Assembly (NCBI GenBank): GCA_029259895.1
Contig: JAJDEG010000123.1
Location: 1-52,027, forward strand
Reading direction: 5' to 3'
From: Planctomycetota bacterium
GTDB lineage: Bacteria; Planctomycetota; Planctomycetia; Pirellulales; PLA5
DNA: 52,027 nucleotides
Position numbers and translations under genes: made by a program. The notes below the pieces were generated by a model. It searched no databases, was not told the DNA's origin, and was given only the letters and a program-made list of their open reading frames with translations. Each line of letters starts with the position of its first letter. Positions within the stretch are counted from its first letter, which is position 1. This document shows, in pieces, positions 24,818 through 33,879 of this stretch.

Positions 24818-25471
24818 ATGCCAGCGACCAAGACCATCGTGGTAACGGGCGTCGCCGTTGTTCTGCTCTTCGGCGTCGTCGCAGGTTGGTTTGGGCCGAT
24901 GGCCGGCGACGACGCGGTGCTGTTGCAGATTCCGACCGTGGTCCTGCTGGCGTTGCTCGTCGTCGCGGCGTGGCGCGGGTGGCTCGACACTGTCGGCTTT
25001 GTGTCGGCCGCGGCATTCTTGGCGCTACATAGCGTGGCCGCGTATTACGGCTACTGCAACGTGCCCTACGACGATTGGACCGAGTCGCTGTTCGGCTTTC
25101 GATTCGCCTCGTGGTTCGATTCGGACCGGAACCATTACGACCGGTTCATGCACTTTGCCTACGGCCTGTTAATGCTGCTGCCTGTGCGTCAGGCGGCGGG
25201 GCGGATGCTCGGACTGCGCGGTTTCGCCGCGACGTGGGTGGCGATCGAATTCATTCTCGCCACGAGTCTGCTCTATGAGGTCGCCGAATGGCTGATCGCC
25301 GTGTTCATGGCGCCGGACGTCGCCGATCGCTACAACGGGCAGCAGGGAGACATGTGGGACGCACAGAAGGATATGGCGCTGGCGGCGTGCGGCGCGATCG
25401 TGGCGGCCGGAGTGTCGCTTGCGGCCTGGGCAATGCCGTCGCGGCTACGCCGTGGCGGTGCGACGCGGTAA
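24818..25471 (+). CDS. DUF2238 (YjdF-like) inner-membrane protein
   Basis: This 217-residue polytopic protein has hydrophobic segments at about 4-24, 33-50, 55-75, 115-130, 140-165 and 188-210. The family segment YDRFMHFAYGLLMLLPVRQ, an ELAEW-like VAEWLIA and the DMWDAQKDMALAACGA stretch identify DUF2238, whose role is unknown. The start is taken at ATG 24818, with GGGAGG 5 bp upstream, rather than 24767. It is monocistronic as far as can be seen. Confidence 0.85.
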   Translation: MPATKTIVVTGVAVVLLFGVVAGWFGPMAGDDAVLLQIPTVVLLALLVVAAWRGWLDTVGFVSAAAFLALHSVAAYYGYCNVPYDDWTESLFGFRFASWFDSDRNHYDRFMHFAYGLLMLLPVRQAAGRMLGLRGFAATWVAIEFILATSLLYEVAEWLIAVFMAPDVADRYNGQQGDMWDAQKDMALAACGAIVAAGVSLAAWAMPSRLRRGGATR

Positions 25472-25638
25472 CAGCGCGACTCGCGCCGATTCCATTCGCT
25501 ACGTGTGCGTTTGACGATTGGGCCGCAAACATTTAGCATGGATGCGAGAGTCGCGGTGGTCTCGACTCGGCGAATGTAAGCCTTTCGGCGCGAAGAGCTT
25601 TCGTCGAACGTTAGCGTGTTGCTGTGTCGCGGTATTTC
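25472..25638. other. Gap before hisF
   Basis: 167 bp without a recognisable gene or terminator. The only marked feature is TTAGCGTG close to hisF. Confidence 0.3.
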
Positions 25639-26406
25639 ATGCTCGCAAAACGTGTAATTCCCTGCTTGGACGTGAACCAAGGCCGCGTGGTGAAGGGGAC
25701 GAATTTCGTCAACCTCCGCGACGCCGGCGATCCGGTAGCCGTGGCCGCGCGCTACGAGCAGGAGGGGGCCGACGAACTCGTGTTCCTCGACATCACCGCG
25801 AGCCACGAGGGCCGCGACATCATGCTCGACGTCGTTCGCCGGACGGCCGAGGTGATCTTCATGCCGCTCACCGTCGGCGGCGGAATTCGCTCGCTCGACG
25901 ATATTCGCGCGCTGCTCAAGGCCGGGTGCGATAAGGTTTCGATCAATTCGGCCGCCTGTCGCGATCCGGAATTCGTACGCCAAGCCGCGCGGCGATTCGG
26001 CAGCCAGTGTATCGTCGTGAACATCGATCCGAAGCGCGTACAGCGCGACGGCCGCGAGGTGTGGGAAGTTCACATCAACGGCGGCCGCGTGCAAACCGGA
26101 AAAGACGCGGTGACGTGGGCTGCCGAAGTCGAAGCGCTGGGCGCGGGCGAGATCGTGCTGACCAGTATGGACGCGGACGGCACGAAGGATGGCTACGATA
26201 TCGAGATTACCCGCGCGGTGAGCGATGCCGTGTCGATTCCAGTCGTGGCCAGCGGCGGCGCTGGAAAGCCGGAGCATTTGGCCGACGCCGTTGAGTTTGG
26301 CAAGGCCGACGCGGCGTTGGCGGCTAGCATTTTTCACTTTGGCGAGTTTACGATAGAAGAGACGAAGCGTGTGATGGCCCAGCGAGGGATCGCCGTGCGA
26401 ATGTGA
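25639..26406 (+). CDS. hisF: Imidazole glycerol phosphate synthase subunit HisF
   Basis: This cyclase subunit uses ammonia from HisH to turn PRFAR into IGP and AICAR in histidine biosynthesis. It is a 255-residue TIM barrel starting [20 protein letters not shown]. Catalytic D11 is in CLDV and D130 lies in NIDPKR; GGGIR and [10 protein letters not shown] are the two phosphate-binding loops. An upstream GTG (25624) would add five residues, but the ATG matches the family start. No other his gene is in the window, so the pathway is scattered. Confidence 0.96.
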   Translation: MLAKRVIPCLDVNQGRVVKGTNFVNLRDAGDPVAVAARYEQEGADELVFLDITASHEGRDIMLDVVRRTAEVIFMPLTVGGGIRSLDDIRALLKAGCDKVSINSAACRDPEFVRQAARRFGSQCIVVNIDPKRVQRDGREVWEVHINGGRVQTGKDAVTWAAEVEALGAGEIVLTSMDADGTKDGYDIEITRAVSDAVSIPVVASGGAGKPEHLADAVEFGKADAALAASIFHFGEFTIEETKRVMAQRGIAVRM

Positions 26407-26528
26407 GGCACGGAAGCAGGAGTCAGGAGACGGTAGACGATCGCCGCGTCAAAAGGCGTGACCGAACCCCTCCTTTCTCCTGAACACAGTCTCCCACATC
26501 CTGAACCCTGACCCCCGATCCCTAATCC
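26407..26528. repeat. C-rich degenerate repeat before pilT
   Basis: CTCCTTTCTCCTGAACACAGTCTCC...CCTGAACCCTGACCCCCGATCCC wording fills most of this gap. Confidence 0.5.
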
Positions 26529-27668
26529 ATGGCGACCGCCGACATCACCGTAGACCGCGCCGGCAAGCCGGAGCTGGAAATCGACAAGCTGTTTCGCGCC
26601 GTCGTAAAGCTCGACGGCAGCGATCTGCACATGAAGCCGGACAGGCCGCCCTTCGTGCGCGTGACGGGCGTGCTGCGGCCGCTCAATCGGCCGGCCGTCG
26701 ACGATGCGGAGATGCGGCGCTTGGTCGAACCGCTGATGAACGAGCGACTCAACGGTATGCTCGACGCCACCGGCGGGGCGGACTTCGCCTATACCGTAAC
26801 GTTCGACGACGTCGCTTGGCGGTTTCGCCTGAGTGTGTTTCGACAGATGGGCCGGCTGGGGCTGGTCGCTCGCAAGGTCAACGCCCAGGTGCCGGACTTC
26901 GCGGCGTTACATTTGCCGTCGTCGCTGGAGAAGCTTTGCCATCACCAGCAGGGGATGGTCCTCGTGGCCGGTCCGACCGGTTCCGGAAAAAGCACGACGA
27001 TCGCCTCGATGTTGGATTACATCAACCATCAATACCGGCGACACATCATCACGCTTGAAGACCCGATCGAATTCGTGTTCACCGAGGACAAGTGTCTGAT
27101 CACGCAGCGCGAGGTTGGGCTGGACGTCGTCGACTTCGAGAACGGCATGAAACAAGTCGTTCGCGAAGATCCGGACGTAATGCTGGTCGGCGAAATGCGC
27201 GACCGCACGTCGTTTATGACCGCCATGCAGGCCGCCGAAACGGGCCATCTCGTTTTTGCGACGATTCACGCCTCGAGCGCCGCGACGACGGTCGGACGCA
27301 TTCTCGATCTTTTCCCGTCCGACATGCATCACGCCGTGCGGATGTCGATCGCCGCGAATATGCGGGGCATGGTCGCGCAGAAGCTGTTGCCATCGATCGT
27401 CGAGGGCGTGTCGCGCGTGCCGGCCGTGGAATTGTTGCTTTATACACCCGTCGTGCAAAAAATTATCGTCGAGGGCCACGACGACAAACTCGGTGAAGCG
27501 ATCCGTATCGGAGCCAGCGAGGGCATGCAGGACTTCACGGCCAGCCTCAAGAAACTCGTTGAAAGCGAACTCGTCGACCGTCAGGTCGCCATCGACGCCG
27601 CACCCAAACCGGAAGAGCTAAAAATGGCCCTCAAGGGCATCTCGATCATGTCGGGCGGGATTCTGTAG
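26529..27668 (+). CDS. pilT: Type IV pilus retraction ATPase PilT
   Basis: This is the secretion ATPase that retracts type IV pili for twitching. The 379-residue hexameric P-loop ATPase has an N-terminal PAS-like part with SDLHMKPDRPPFVRVTG (about 34-50), Walker A GPTGSGKSTT (about 150-159), the Asp box ITLEDPIEFV, Walker B and the His box AAETGHLVFATIHASSA (about 237-253). The usual AIRNLIRE-like C-terminal helix is not obvious. No pilus structural genes are nearby, so this copy may serve pili encoded elsewhere. It lies 122 bp after hisF, across a repeat. Confidence 0.92.
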   Translation: MATADITVDRAGKPELEIDKLFRAVVKLDGSDLHMKPDRPPFVRVTGVLRPLNRPAVDDAEMRRLVEPLMNERLNGMLDATGGADFAYTVTFDDVAWRFRLSVFRQMGRLGLVARKVNAQVPDFAALHLPSSLEKLCHHQQGMVLVAGPTGSGKSTTIASMLDYINHQYRRHIITLEDPIEFVFTEDKCLITQREVGLDVVDFENGMKQVVREDPDVMLVGEMRDRTSFMTAMQAAETGHLVFATIHASSAATTVGRILDLFPSDMHHAVRMSIAANMRGMVAQKLLPSIVEGVSRVPAVELLLYTPVVQKIIVEGHDDKLGEAIRIGASEGMQDFTASLKKLVESELVDRQVAIDAAPKPEELKMALKGISIMSGGIL

Positions 27669-27672
27669 TCGG

Positions 27673-28557
27673 CTATTCTTTCGTTGTTTCCTTCGCTTGC
27701 TTTGCCGCTTCTCTCTCTCGCAAGAATTTCGACAGGCCGGGCAAGTCGTCGGTGTTGATCAAATCCACGCCGGCGTTGTCCAGCGCTTGCCACGCCTCGG
27801 CACGGTCGGGCGCGGCCCAAAAGCGGAGTTTGCGGCCGCGTGCGTGCGTGCGTTTGACGGTGTCGGTGAGTTTCGCAAGCTCATCGGCGGGCATTGCGCC
27901 GCGACCGTTCCACTTGAAGTGGTTCGACCAGTTGTCGCTCAGCCACGGCATCAGATGCGCCGGCGCGTCGGAATCGAGATCGCTCATGCGGCCGTCGATG
28001 CCGACGAAGCGCTGTTCTTCGGCGGCGACGAGGGCGTGAGGGCGGTTGCCGGAAAGGACGATGTTGACGGCCCGGCGCTCGGCTTTTCCGCCGCGGACCG
28101 TCGTCAGCATTTCCGAATAACCGGCAAGCTCCTTGGCGAGAGCCTTGTAGGTCGGCTCGGCCTTGGACTTGAGATCGATCATGAGCGCGAATTCCGGCCC
28201 GTCGCGATAAACTCGCCCGCCATTCGATTTGACGCGCTCGGCGAGCGGATCGAGGTATAGCTTGGCGAGCGTGCGGCTCTTGCGGACTTCGAGGATGCTG
28301 TGAGCGACAAGCAATTGGCCTTCGATGAGAAAGATGTCCGCTTCGACGTTGCAGAAACCGTTGTCGAGCGCGTCGAGCAGCGGCCGGTCGTGTTCGTAGT
28401 CGTTGTGTGCGTGGGCGCGAACGAGCGGAACGACCCGTCCGCGATCCGTGTCATCATCCGCAGCGACGGCCAAAGGCGGACAAGTCAATAGGCCGGCAAT
28501 GCCGAAAGCGATCGCCAACCAGGAAACGTAACGCGAGCTACGTCGAACGTTCGTCAT
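27673..28557 (-). CDS. Exported PI-PLC/GDPD-like phosphodiesterase
   Basis: This 294-residue protein has a signal peptide (about 1-32, ending AVAA). HAHNDYEHDRPLLDALDNGF (about 49-68) followed by VEADIFL and LLVAHS matches the TIM-barrel phosphatidylinositol-phospholipase C / glycerophosphodiester phosphodiesterase superfamily: a His, an Asp/Glu pair for metal and a second His. The later FWAAPDRAEAWQALDNAGVDLINTDD is the typical last strand. The substrate is unknown. It is convergent with pilT, only 4 bp apart. Confidence 0.86.
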   Translation of the reverse strand: MTNVRRSSRYVSWLAIAFGIAGLLTCPPLAVAADDDTDRGRVVPLVRAHAHNDYEHDRPLLDALDNGFCNVEADIFLIEGQLLVAHSILEVRKSRTLAKLYLDPLAERVKSNGGRVYRDGPEFALMIDLKSKAEPTYKALAKELAGYSEMLTTVRGGKAERRAVNIVLSGNRPHALVAAEEQRFVGIDGRMSDLDSDAPAHLMPWLSDNWSNHFKWNGRGAMPADELAKLTDTVKRTHARGRKLRFWAAPDRAEAWQALDNAGVDLINTDDLPGLSKFLREREAAKQAKETTKE

Positions 28558-28694
28558 AGATCAATCCTCTTGGATGGATGCGCGGCTTTCGGGCGGGCGC
28601 AGCTAGTGCAGAACCCAGACGTTCGCTTATGATAATCGACCGCGACGCCGTTGGCATGGCGTGTTCGATCACAATTCGAGGCGCAACGAAGCTT

Positions 28695-29396
28695 ATGCCC
28701 CTTCCACATCATGGCCCAGAAAGACGAATCGTGATCACCGGCGCGACGCGCGGATTGGGCCGCGCCATGGCCGAACGCTTCATCGACGCCGGACATACGG
28801 TGATCGGATGCGGGCGCGACGGCGAGCGTATTGCCGAAACGACGCAACGTTGGAAGTCGCCGCATCGCTTCGACACGGTCGACGTGGTCGACGATGCGGC
28901 CGTCGCCACGTGGGCGAAGAGCGTGCTGGCCGACGGGCAGGTCGATCTGCTGATCAACAACGCCGGAGTGGTGAATGCGAACGCAATGTTGTGGGAAGTG
29001 CCCGTCGAGGAATTCGATCGGGTGATCGATGTCAACATCAAGGGCGTGGCGAACGCGCTACGGCATTTCGTGCCGGCGATGGTCGCGCGCGAGGCGGGCG
29101 TCATCGTCAATTTCAGTTCTGGCTGGGGACGTTCGGCCTCGCCGGAGGTTGCGCCCTATTGCGCGTCGAAATGGGCGATCGAGGGGATGACGCAGGCGCT
29201 GGCCCAAGAGCTACCCAGCGGAATGGCGGCCGTGCCGATCAACCCCGGCATCATCAACACGGATATGCTGCAAAGTTGTTTCGGCGGCGGCGCGGCGGCG
29301 TATCCCAGTCCGGACGAATGGGCCGAAGGCGCAGTCCCGTTTCTGTTGCAGCTTGGCGCGAAAGACAACGGACGGCCGCTTTCCGTGCCGTATTAA
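28695..29396 (+). CDS. Short-chain dehydrogenase/reductase (SDR)
   Basis: This NAD(P)-dependent Rossmann enzyme is 233 residues long from ATG 28695; the ORF track starts upstream at 28578 with 39 residues that do not look like SDR sequence. TGATRGLG is the cofactor loop, NNAG follows, NFSSGWG carries the catalytic Ser and YCASK the Tyr-x-x-x-Lys pair, and PGIINTDM is the PG motif. It is divergent from the GDPD-like gene. The substrate is unknown. Confidence 0.92.
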   Translation: MPLPHHGPERRIVITGATRGLGRAMAERFIDAGHTVIGCGRDGERIAETTQRWKSPHRFDTVDVVDDAAVATWAKSVLADGQVDLLINNAGVVNANAMLWEVPVEEFDRVIDVNIKGVANALRHFVPAMVAREAGVIVNFSSGWGRSASPEVAPYCASKWAIEGMTQALAQELPSGMAAVPINPGIINTDMLQSCFGGGAAAYPSPDEWAEGAVPFLLQLGAKDNGRPLSVPY

Positions 29397-29436
29397 CTTC
29401 GAGCCAATTGCACGCGTACGCTTCGTGATGTCGTCG

Positions 29437-29784
29437 CTAGTTGCCGTTCACCAGCCGGTGCATGCGACGGTAGAGGTCGTGCCCTGAGAATAGCGCCGGG
29501 CTGCGACTGCAACCGCCTCGCGTTGGCGTCTCGGAGAGAGACGCGTCATGCTCGATCGGTGCATCAACCGCGATTCGCAACGCCAGCAACTCTTCCGGCA
29601 CGACTTCGCGAGCGGCGGCTTCGGCAAGGCTACGCACGCGGTCGCACGGGGCCGACGCTTTGATTGAAACCCGGCCGCTGACGGCGCGAATCTGAAGTCC
29701 GCGCAGCCGGCTGAGCGTCCGCTCGTGAAGGTGATTGGAAAGCTGCTTCCACCAAGCGCCCGAAGGTTGGTTCACTGCGATCAT
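29437..29784 (-). CDS. Small hypothetical protein, BON-domain-like
   Basis: This 115-residue protein has the core LRGLQIRAVSGRVSIKASAPCDRVRSLAEAAAREV, which resembles a BON repeat: helix, beta strand with GRVxIxG-type sequence, then the helix after KxxA. The BON Gly is replaced and the helices are short. No signal peptide is seen. Such small BON-like proteins are frequent in Planctomycetes; function is unknown. Confidence 0.5.
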   Translation of the reverse strand: MIAVNQPSGAWWKQLSNHLHERTLSRLRGLQIRAVSGRVSIKASAPCDRVRSLAEAAAREVVPEELLALRIAVDAPIEHDASLSETPTRGGCSRSPALFSGHDLYRRMHRLVNGN

Positions 29785-30115
29785 CCTTTGACATCTCCCA
29801 TTTACCGACTCCTGGAATTCACACGTTGCTTTTCATTCATTGTTCTCGTCTTTAACTGTAGCGGTCCGACATTAGGGGCGTGTGAGCGATTTGTTCGTTC
29901 GCTGCTAACTTTCCCGTGGCGGCGCAAGCCCAGTGGAGGAAAGTACTTGCGGTGACAGTCGGCGCTCATTTTTCGCCCAATTCATCATCCCTTGTCCGAT
30001 AATCTGCAATTCACGTCGCCGGCAACGAAGGCCTGCCACCGCCGGCGACGTCAAACGGCGACGTCAAAAAAATCGGCCCGGCGGCTGAGCTAACTCGGCC
30101 GCCGGGCCTTCACGA
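29785..30115. other. Intergenic region with slipin terminator
   Basis: 331 bp with no gene recognised. It holds the terminator of the slipin gene at its right end, and nothing else stood out. Confidence 0.4.
30066..30109 (-). terminator. Rho-independent terminator of the slipin gene
   Basis: On the minus strand, GGCCCGGCGGC and GCCGCCGGGCC form an 11-bp perfect stem around a 12-nt loop, followed by GATTTTTTT. It lies 6 bp downstream of the slipin stop codon. Confidence 0.9.
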
Positions 30116-31228
30116 CTACAGCAGATTAACGACCTTGTCGGCCAGACCCTTTTCGCCCAACACGACGTTGAGCTTCGACGCCGTGGCGATCTTCTCGAGG
30201 ACTTCCAGTTCCTTGAGCCGCATCAGCGTCGGACTTTCGGCCAGCAGCCGGGCCGTGTTGGCCTGGCTGCGCATGGCGGCCGTTTCCTCGCGACGGGCGA
30301 TGAGGTTCGCCTCGGCGACCTTCTTGGCCTCCGTGACGCGGTTCATCAGGTCCTTCATTTCGCCCGGCAGGATCACGTCGCGGATGCCGACCGAGATCAG
30401 TTCGATGCCGAGCGCGTGCGCCCGGCCGCGAACCGCTTCGGCTAACTCCGCCGCGACTGCGTCCTTGTCGACGAGGAAGGCGTCCAACTCGCGAGCGCCG
30501 ATCACCGCCCGCAAGGCAAGCTGCGCCTCGCGGTACAGCGCCTGCTGAGCGTTCTCGGCGACCGTCACGGCCAACCGCGCGTCGACGACGCGGTAGTTCA
30601 CCACGGCGTTGACGCGAAGCGTGACCTTGTCGGCCGTCATGATGTCCTGGCCCGCGATGTCGATCACCGCTTCACGCATGTCCTCCTGGACGAACGTGAC
30701 TTGCGCCACGTTCTTCCAGAAGGCGTAGCGGCCCGGCGGCAGCGTCTCGACGTAGCGGCCGTCGATGAGCAGCACGCCCTGATGGTGCGGCTCGACCGTG
30801 CCGATCTCCAGCACGCGGTCCGCCATCGACGAACGCGTGATCGTCTGCAGCGCGTTGTGCTCGAACCGCACGCGACGCGCGTCGACCACTTCGGACTTCA
30901 CCTCGCGGACGCCGGTCCAATACGCATACAAGCCCGGCGGCAGCACGTGACTGAAGCGGCCGTCGATCCACACGAGCGCGCGCTCGTTGTCCTTCAGGTC
31001 GAGCACGGTCGCGCGGCCCGCCAACGCGCTCGACTTGACGATCACGTCGAGCTTCACATGGACGAACCACGGATCGCGCTGCGACACGACTTCCACGCGG
31101 AGCTTGCCGAGCGGGTCGAACATCCAGTAGCAGCCCGGCGCGACGAGTCCGACGAACTCGTCGTCGCGGAACCGCAGGCCGATCTCGTAGCTGCGAATCG
31201 TGATGCGGTGGAACAACATGAAATACAT
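30116..31228 (-). CDS. Slipin (SPFH/stomatin-type) protein with triplicated N-terminal unit
   Basis: This 370-residue SPFH protein is unusual at its N-terminus. A unit of about 34 residues, with V/L-x-D-G-R/E-F-V-x-x-L-x-P-G-x-Y, appears at about 14-47, 82-115 and 149-182, a period of about 67. The third copy runs into the normal slipin SPFH core (about 180-300, with ELDAFLVDKD and RDVILPGEMKDLMNRV). A C-terminal coiled coil ends LGEKGLADKVVNLL. No clear membrane helix is visible; the other copies might act as a membrane or protein docking tail. The role is unknown. It lies downstream of the tRNA array on the same strand, 490 bp away. Confidence 0.85.
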   Translation of the reverse strand: MYFMLFHRITIRSYEIGLRFRDDEFVGLVAPGCYWMFDPLGKLRVEVVSQRDPWFVHVKLDVIVKSSALAGRATVLDLKDNERALVWIDGRFSHVLPPGLYAYWTGVREVKSEVVDARRVRFEHNALQTITRSSMADRVLEIGTVEPHHQGVLLIDGRYVETLPPGRYAFWKNVAQVTFVQEDMREAVIDIAGQDIMTADKVTLRVNAVVNYRVVDARLAVTVAENAQQALYREAQLALRAVIGARELDAFLVDKDAVAAELAEAVRGRAHALGIELISVGIRDVILPGEMKDLMNRVTEAKKVAEANLIARREETAAMRSQANTARLLAESPTLMRLKELEVLEKIATASKLNVVLGEKGLADKVVNLL

Positions 31229-31721
31229 TGATCGGTCTCCTTCTTTCTCGATTTTTTTCTATCTGCTCAGCTACTATCTGTCACACGCGTCACCGTGGTT
31301 GCAGAAGGAGTACGACATTCGCGGCAACGCGCTGGTTCACAAAAAATGCCCGCGGGCGATGAATCGTGTTCGCCGGTCGCGCGAGTTCGTGCGGAGTGCG
31401 GTTGAGCATCGCGGCGACTGGTGGTCGAGCGGCTTGGCGGCGAGCGTTGCAAGAAGCAATTGCTTCCCGCGCAACTCGGCGCTTGGCCGACTTTTCCGGC
31501 AGTGCAGCGACGCGGTATCCGCGCACTTCAGGGCACTACGCTCGTGCTGCCGTTGGCGAACGCGCACAACGCCTCGACGCAACGCACGCGCCAGTTCACA
31601 ACTGGCACGGCGTCGGTTTCGTCGTTCGCACGCGCCGCCGCCGGCTGACCTGCAAATCGTTCATCGCCGTTGGGCGACGGTTCGTGCTTTTGGGGCACGT
31701 GGAGCCGATGGTTCGCATCGG
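31229..31721. other. Region between slipin and tRNA array, no gene seen
   Basis: 493 bp with only ORF-track shadows. It should contain the slipin promoter on the minus strand, but I cannot point to one. Confidence 0.4.
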
Positions 31722-31794
31722 CGAGTGGTGCGGGATTCGAACCCACTACAGCCAGATTCATGGTCTGGTGCTCTATCCACTGAGCTAACCACAG
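31722..31794 (-). tRNA. tRNA-like gene with anticodon ATG (His-type), degenerate
   Basis: The cloverleaf has a good D-arm (GCTC/GAGC), anticodon stem CCAGA/TCTGG and T-arm. The anticodon loop is CCATGAA, giving ATG at 34-36 and C33 rather than U33. The top two acceptor pairs are mismatched. It is probably a decaying or noncanonical tRNA; the CAT one base to the left is outside the normal anticodon position. No CCA is encoded. Confidence 0.55.
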
Positions 31795-31949
31795 GGGGTG
31801 CATCGCGGCCTTCGTCATATTCCACTCGCGGAACACGAATCGCTAACCGTCCGTAGATCGGAGCGACGCGCGCCGCTGGCCCAGCCGCGAAATACCTTGC
31901 TTGAAAATCGTTGCGTGATGTCGGCACGTTAGCACCGCACCACGCAAAA

Positions 31950-32021
31950 AGACGCCGGTGGGAGTCGAACCCACTTTGAACCGCTTTGCAGGCGGTCGCC
32001 TCGCCGTCTGGCTCCAGCGTC
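31950..32021 (-). tRNA. tRNA-Cys(GCA)
   Basis: Acceptor GACGCTG/CGGCGTC, anticodon loop CTGCAAA, T discriminator as usual for Cys. Position 8 is G instead of U. No CCA is encoded. Confidence 0.9.
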
Positions 32022-32095
32022 GTGACCTCGCTCGCCGTTACCGGTGAGCGAGGATAGCTTTCATTCTCTAAAAGTAGTGGTCGCGATTGACGCCA

Positions 32096-32263
32096 TCAAA
32101 AACGGCCTGCCTTCATGCAGCACTTCTTGAATCGCTTGCCGCTGCCGCACGGACACATGTCGTTTCGGCCGAGCTTTTCTTCGAGTTGCTTGTCGCCATG
32201 TACGATTCGCACGCCGCGCTTGACGTGCGTTTCGGATGGGAGGCCCTTACGCCGTTTACTCAT
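32096..32263 (-). CDS. Small SEC-C motif protein
   Basis: This 55-residue basic protein ends with [18 protein letters not shown], a full SEC-C zinc-binding motif (CxCx8CC) as found at the C-terminus of SecA and in many stand-alone proteins. I start it at ATG 32263; the longer ORF-track version would run through the adjacent tRNA-Arg gene. It lies inside the tRNA array, on the same strand, between Cys and Arg tRNA genes. It may bind nucleic acid or protein through zinc. No strong ribosome site is visible. Confidence 0.75.
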   Translation of the reverse strand: MSKRRKGLPSETHVKRGVRIVHGDKQLEEKLGRNDMCPCGSGKRFKKCCMKAGRF

Positions 32264-32350
32264 CGTCTCGAAAGCAGGACTGATCTTCTTGTTCGACCTC
32301 GCACATGGCACACCTCCATCGTGGAAAACCTCGTTGCTTCCAACAATCAG

Positions 32351-32424
32351 CGTCCTCGCCAGGAGTCGAACCTGGCCCTCGACCTTCGCAGGGTCGCGTG
32401 CAACATCCGGCACACCCCGAGGAC
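32351..32424 (-). tRNA. tRNA-Arg(GCG)
   Basis: Perfect 7-bp acceptor GTCCTCG/CGAGGAC, anticodon stem CGACC/GGTCG, loop CTGCGAA. GCG is unusual in bacteria, which normally read CGN with ACG (inosine). Position 8 is G. Confidence 0.85.
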
Positions 32425-32470
32425 TTGAACAGGGGTTGGGGGTCGGGGACTAGGGGCTGGGAAAACGCGA
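32425..32470. repeat. G-rich degenerate repeat between tRNA genes
   Basis: AGGGGTTGGGGGTCGGGGACTAGGGGCTGGG is of the same class as the ftsY-linker repeat. Confidence 0.5.
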
Positions 32471-32514
32471 CAACGTTCTATGCCCTCCCGCCTCTGGCCT
32501 CCGGCCTGCTCGAG

Positions 32515-32585
32515 CGCCTCGCCGAGGAGTCGAACCTCGTCTTGCAGTTTCGAAGACTGCCGTGCGTCCATCACACTCGCAAGGC
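32515..32585 (-). tRNA. tRNA-Arg(TCG)
   Basis: Acceptor GCCTTGC/GCGAGGC, anticodon stem GCAGT/ACTGC, loop CTTCGAA. Position 8 is G. Its first 15 nt overlap the 3' end of the 134-residue CDS at 32571. Confidence 0.88.
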
Positions 32586-32975
32586 CGACCACCGTTGCCG
32601 CGGGCATCGCCGTCGACGACGAGCAACTGCGGCGACTTGATGCTCGTCGACGTAGACAATCCTTCCCGGCTCGTAGGTTCGCTGCATTTGAACGGGCACA
32701 CCGGCGTCGCGCACCGCGGCGACTAGCTCCCACATCGTCGCGATCATCCGCCGCGAACCGCAGCGAAACCAGAACAGCGCTCGCCAACCGTGGCCGCCGA
32801 GATCCGGCATGTGCAGATGTTCGCCGAACCAGTCAAGCGTCTCGCCAATCCAATCGCGCAGGACTTCGTCGACGTGCGCGGACGTTTCGACTTGTCCCGC
32901 CGCCGCGAATATTCCCAGTGGCCGCGCCGTGTTTTCGCACCGCAGCGGCGTTTGAAATCGCAAGTAAGTTTCCAT
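32571..32975 (-). CDS. Hypothetical protein embedded in tRNA array
   Basis: This 134-residue protein is taken from METYLRFQTPLR (ATG 32975). I do not recognise the family. It has an ordered look: HVDEVLRDWIGETLDWFGEHLHMP, then GHGWRALFWFRCG, and a Pro/Val-rich end RIVYVDEHQVAAV, before a basic tail RRRRRCPRQRW. The tail and stop run 15 bp into the tRNA-Arg(TCG) gene on the same strand, so transcripts of the two cannot both be fully used without processing. No membrane or signal sequence. Confidence 0.6.
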   Translation of the reverse strand: METYLRFQTPLRCENTARPLGIFAAAGQVETSAHVDEVLRDWIGETLDWFGEHLHMPDLGGHGWRALFWFRCGSRRMIATMWELVAAVRDAGVPVQMQRTYEPGRIVYVDEHQVAAVARRRRRCPRQRWSALRV

Positions 32976-33143
32976 CGCATTGGCTTTCGCACTGGCTTTC
33001 GCATTGTCGCGCTTCGCTTCATGACCGAAATGTCGTTGATTCAATTAGACAAAGCCGACGACTGGATTCGCACCAGCATGAGCCGCCGTCTTTCCGTGTT
33101 GCCGTCAAGACCGGCGGTTTTCTACGTCGAGCCACGTCGGCAA

Positions 33144-33215
33144 GCACGAGCGCGAGGATTCGAACCCCGTGCGCCGGCTTTGGAGACCGGCTGCTCTCCC
33201 AGGAGCACACTCGTG
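33144..33215 (-). tRNA. tRNA-Trp(CCA)
   Basis: Acceptor CACGAGT/GCTCGTG, anticodon stem CCGGT/GCCGG, loop CTCCAAA. C1-G72 and position 8 G are unusual, and the D-loop is only six bases. Confidence 0.85.
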
Positions 33216-33256
33216 TTTCGCTCAACGACAGCCAGCCGCCGGGCGACGCTTCTACA

Positions 33257-33850
33257 TTACGATTGCAGCGGAACATTCCAGTACGTTTCGCTGACGAACT
33301 TCGACCAGCTTTCACTCGCCACGTCGTGCCGGGCGTATAGGGGCTTCCATGTCGGCCGCACCGGCGGCTTGCGCAGCTTCATGCCGGCCTCGCGCGGCGT
33401 GCGGTCGGCCTTGCGGTGGTTGCACGCGATGCACGCCAGCACGCAGTTCGTCCACGACGACGCGCCGCCTTTCGCACGCGGTGTAACGTGGTCGATGGTC
33501 AACTCGCCGCCGCCGGGCTGAGCGCCGCAGTATTGGCAGGTCCAGTGGTCCCGCTTGAATACGTTGCGCCGGCTGAAGCTGACCGCCGCGTCGGGCAACC
33601 GGTCGTACTCGGCCAGCACAATCACCTCCGGCACGCGCAGCCGTCGCCGCACCGCGCGGATGAACGCATCGCCGTCGCGCGGCGCGATCCGCGACCAATC
33701 GGCCCAGGTGTAAAGCTGGTAAGTCTCCGGATCGACCACCCGCGCCGCCTCGTTCCACACCAGCACCAGCGCCCGGGCGACAGTCGCTACGTTCACCGGC
33801 TGCCAGTTGCGGTTGAGGATCAGCGCCGGGCGCTGTAGTGTACGAGTCAT
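33257..33850 (-). CDS. HNH endonuclease
   Basis: This 197-residue protein starts MTRTLQRPALILNRNWQPV (ATG 33850), matching the small bacterial HNH-endonuclease family; the ORF-track N-terminal extension of 103 residues lies outside it. A zinc-binding CQYCG and CIACNHRK pair frames the HNH core LTIDHVTPRAKGG...W-NCVLAC, so the metal finger and the catalytic DH are intact. Stand-alone HNH nucleases of this type occur in chromosomes and mobile elements. Inside a tRNA array it may be a homing or mobility factor. It is divergent from, and just next to, the gene at 33880. Confidence 0.9.
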   Translation of the reverse strand: MTRTLQRPALILNRNWQPVNVATVARALVLVWNEAARVVDPETYQLYTWADWSRIAPRDGDAFIRAVRRRLRVPEVIVLAEYDRLPDAAVSFSRRNVFKRDHWTCQYCGAQPGGGELTIDHVTPRAKGGASSWTNCVLACIACNHRKADRTPREAGMKLRKPPVRPTWKPLYARHDVASESWSKFVSETYWNVPLQS

Positions 33851-33879
33851 GGTTCTTGATCCAACTTGGAGTCGCGATT

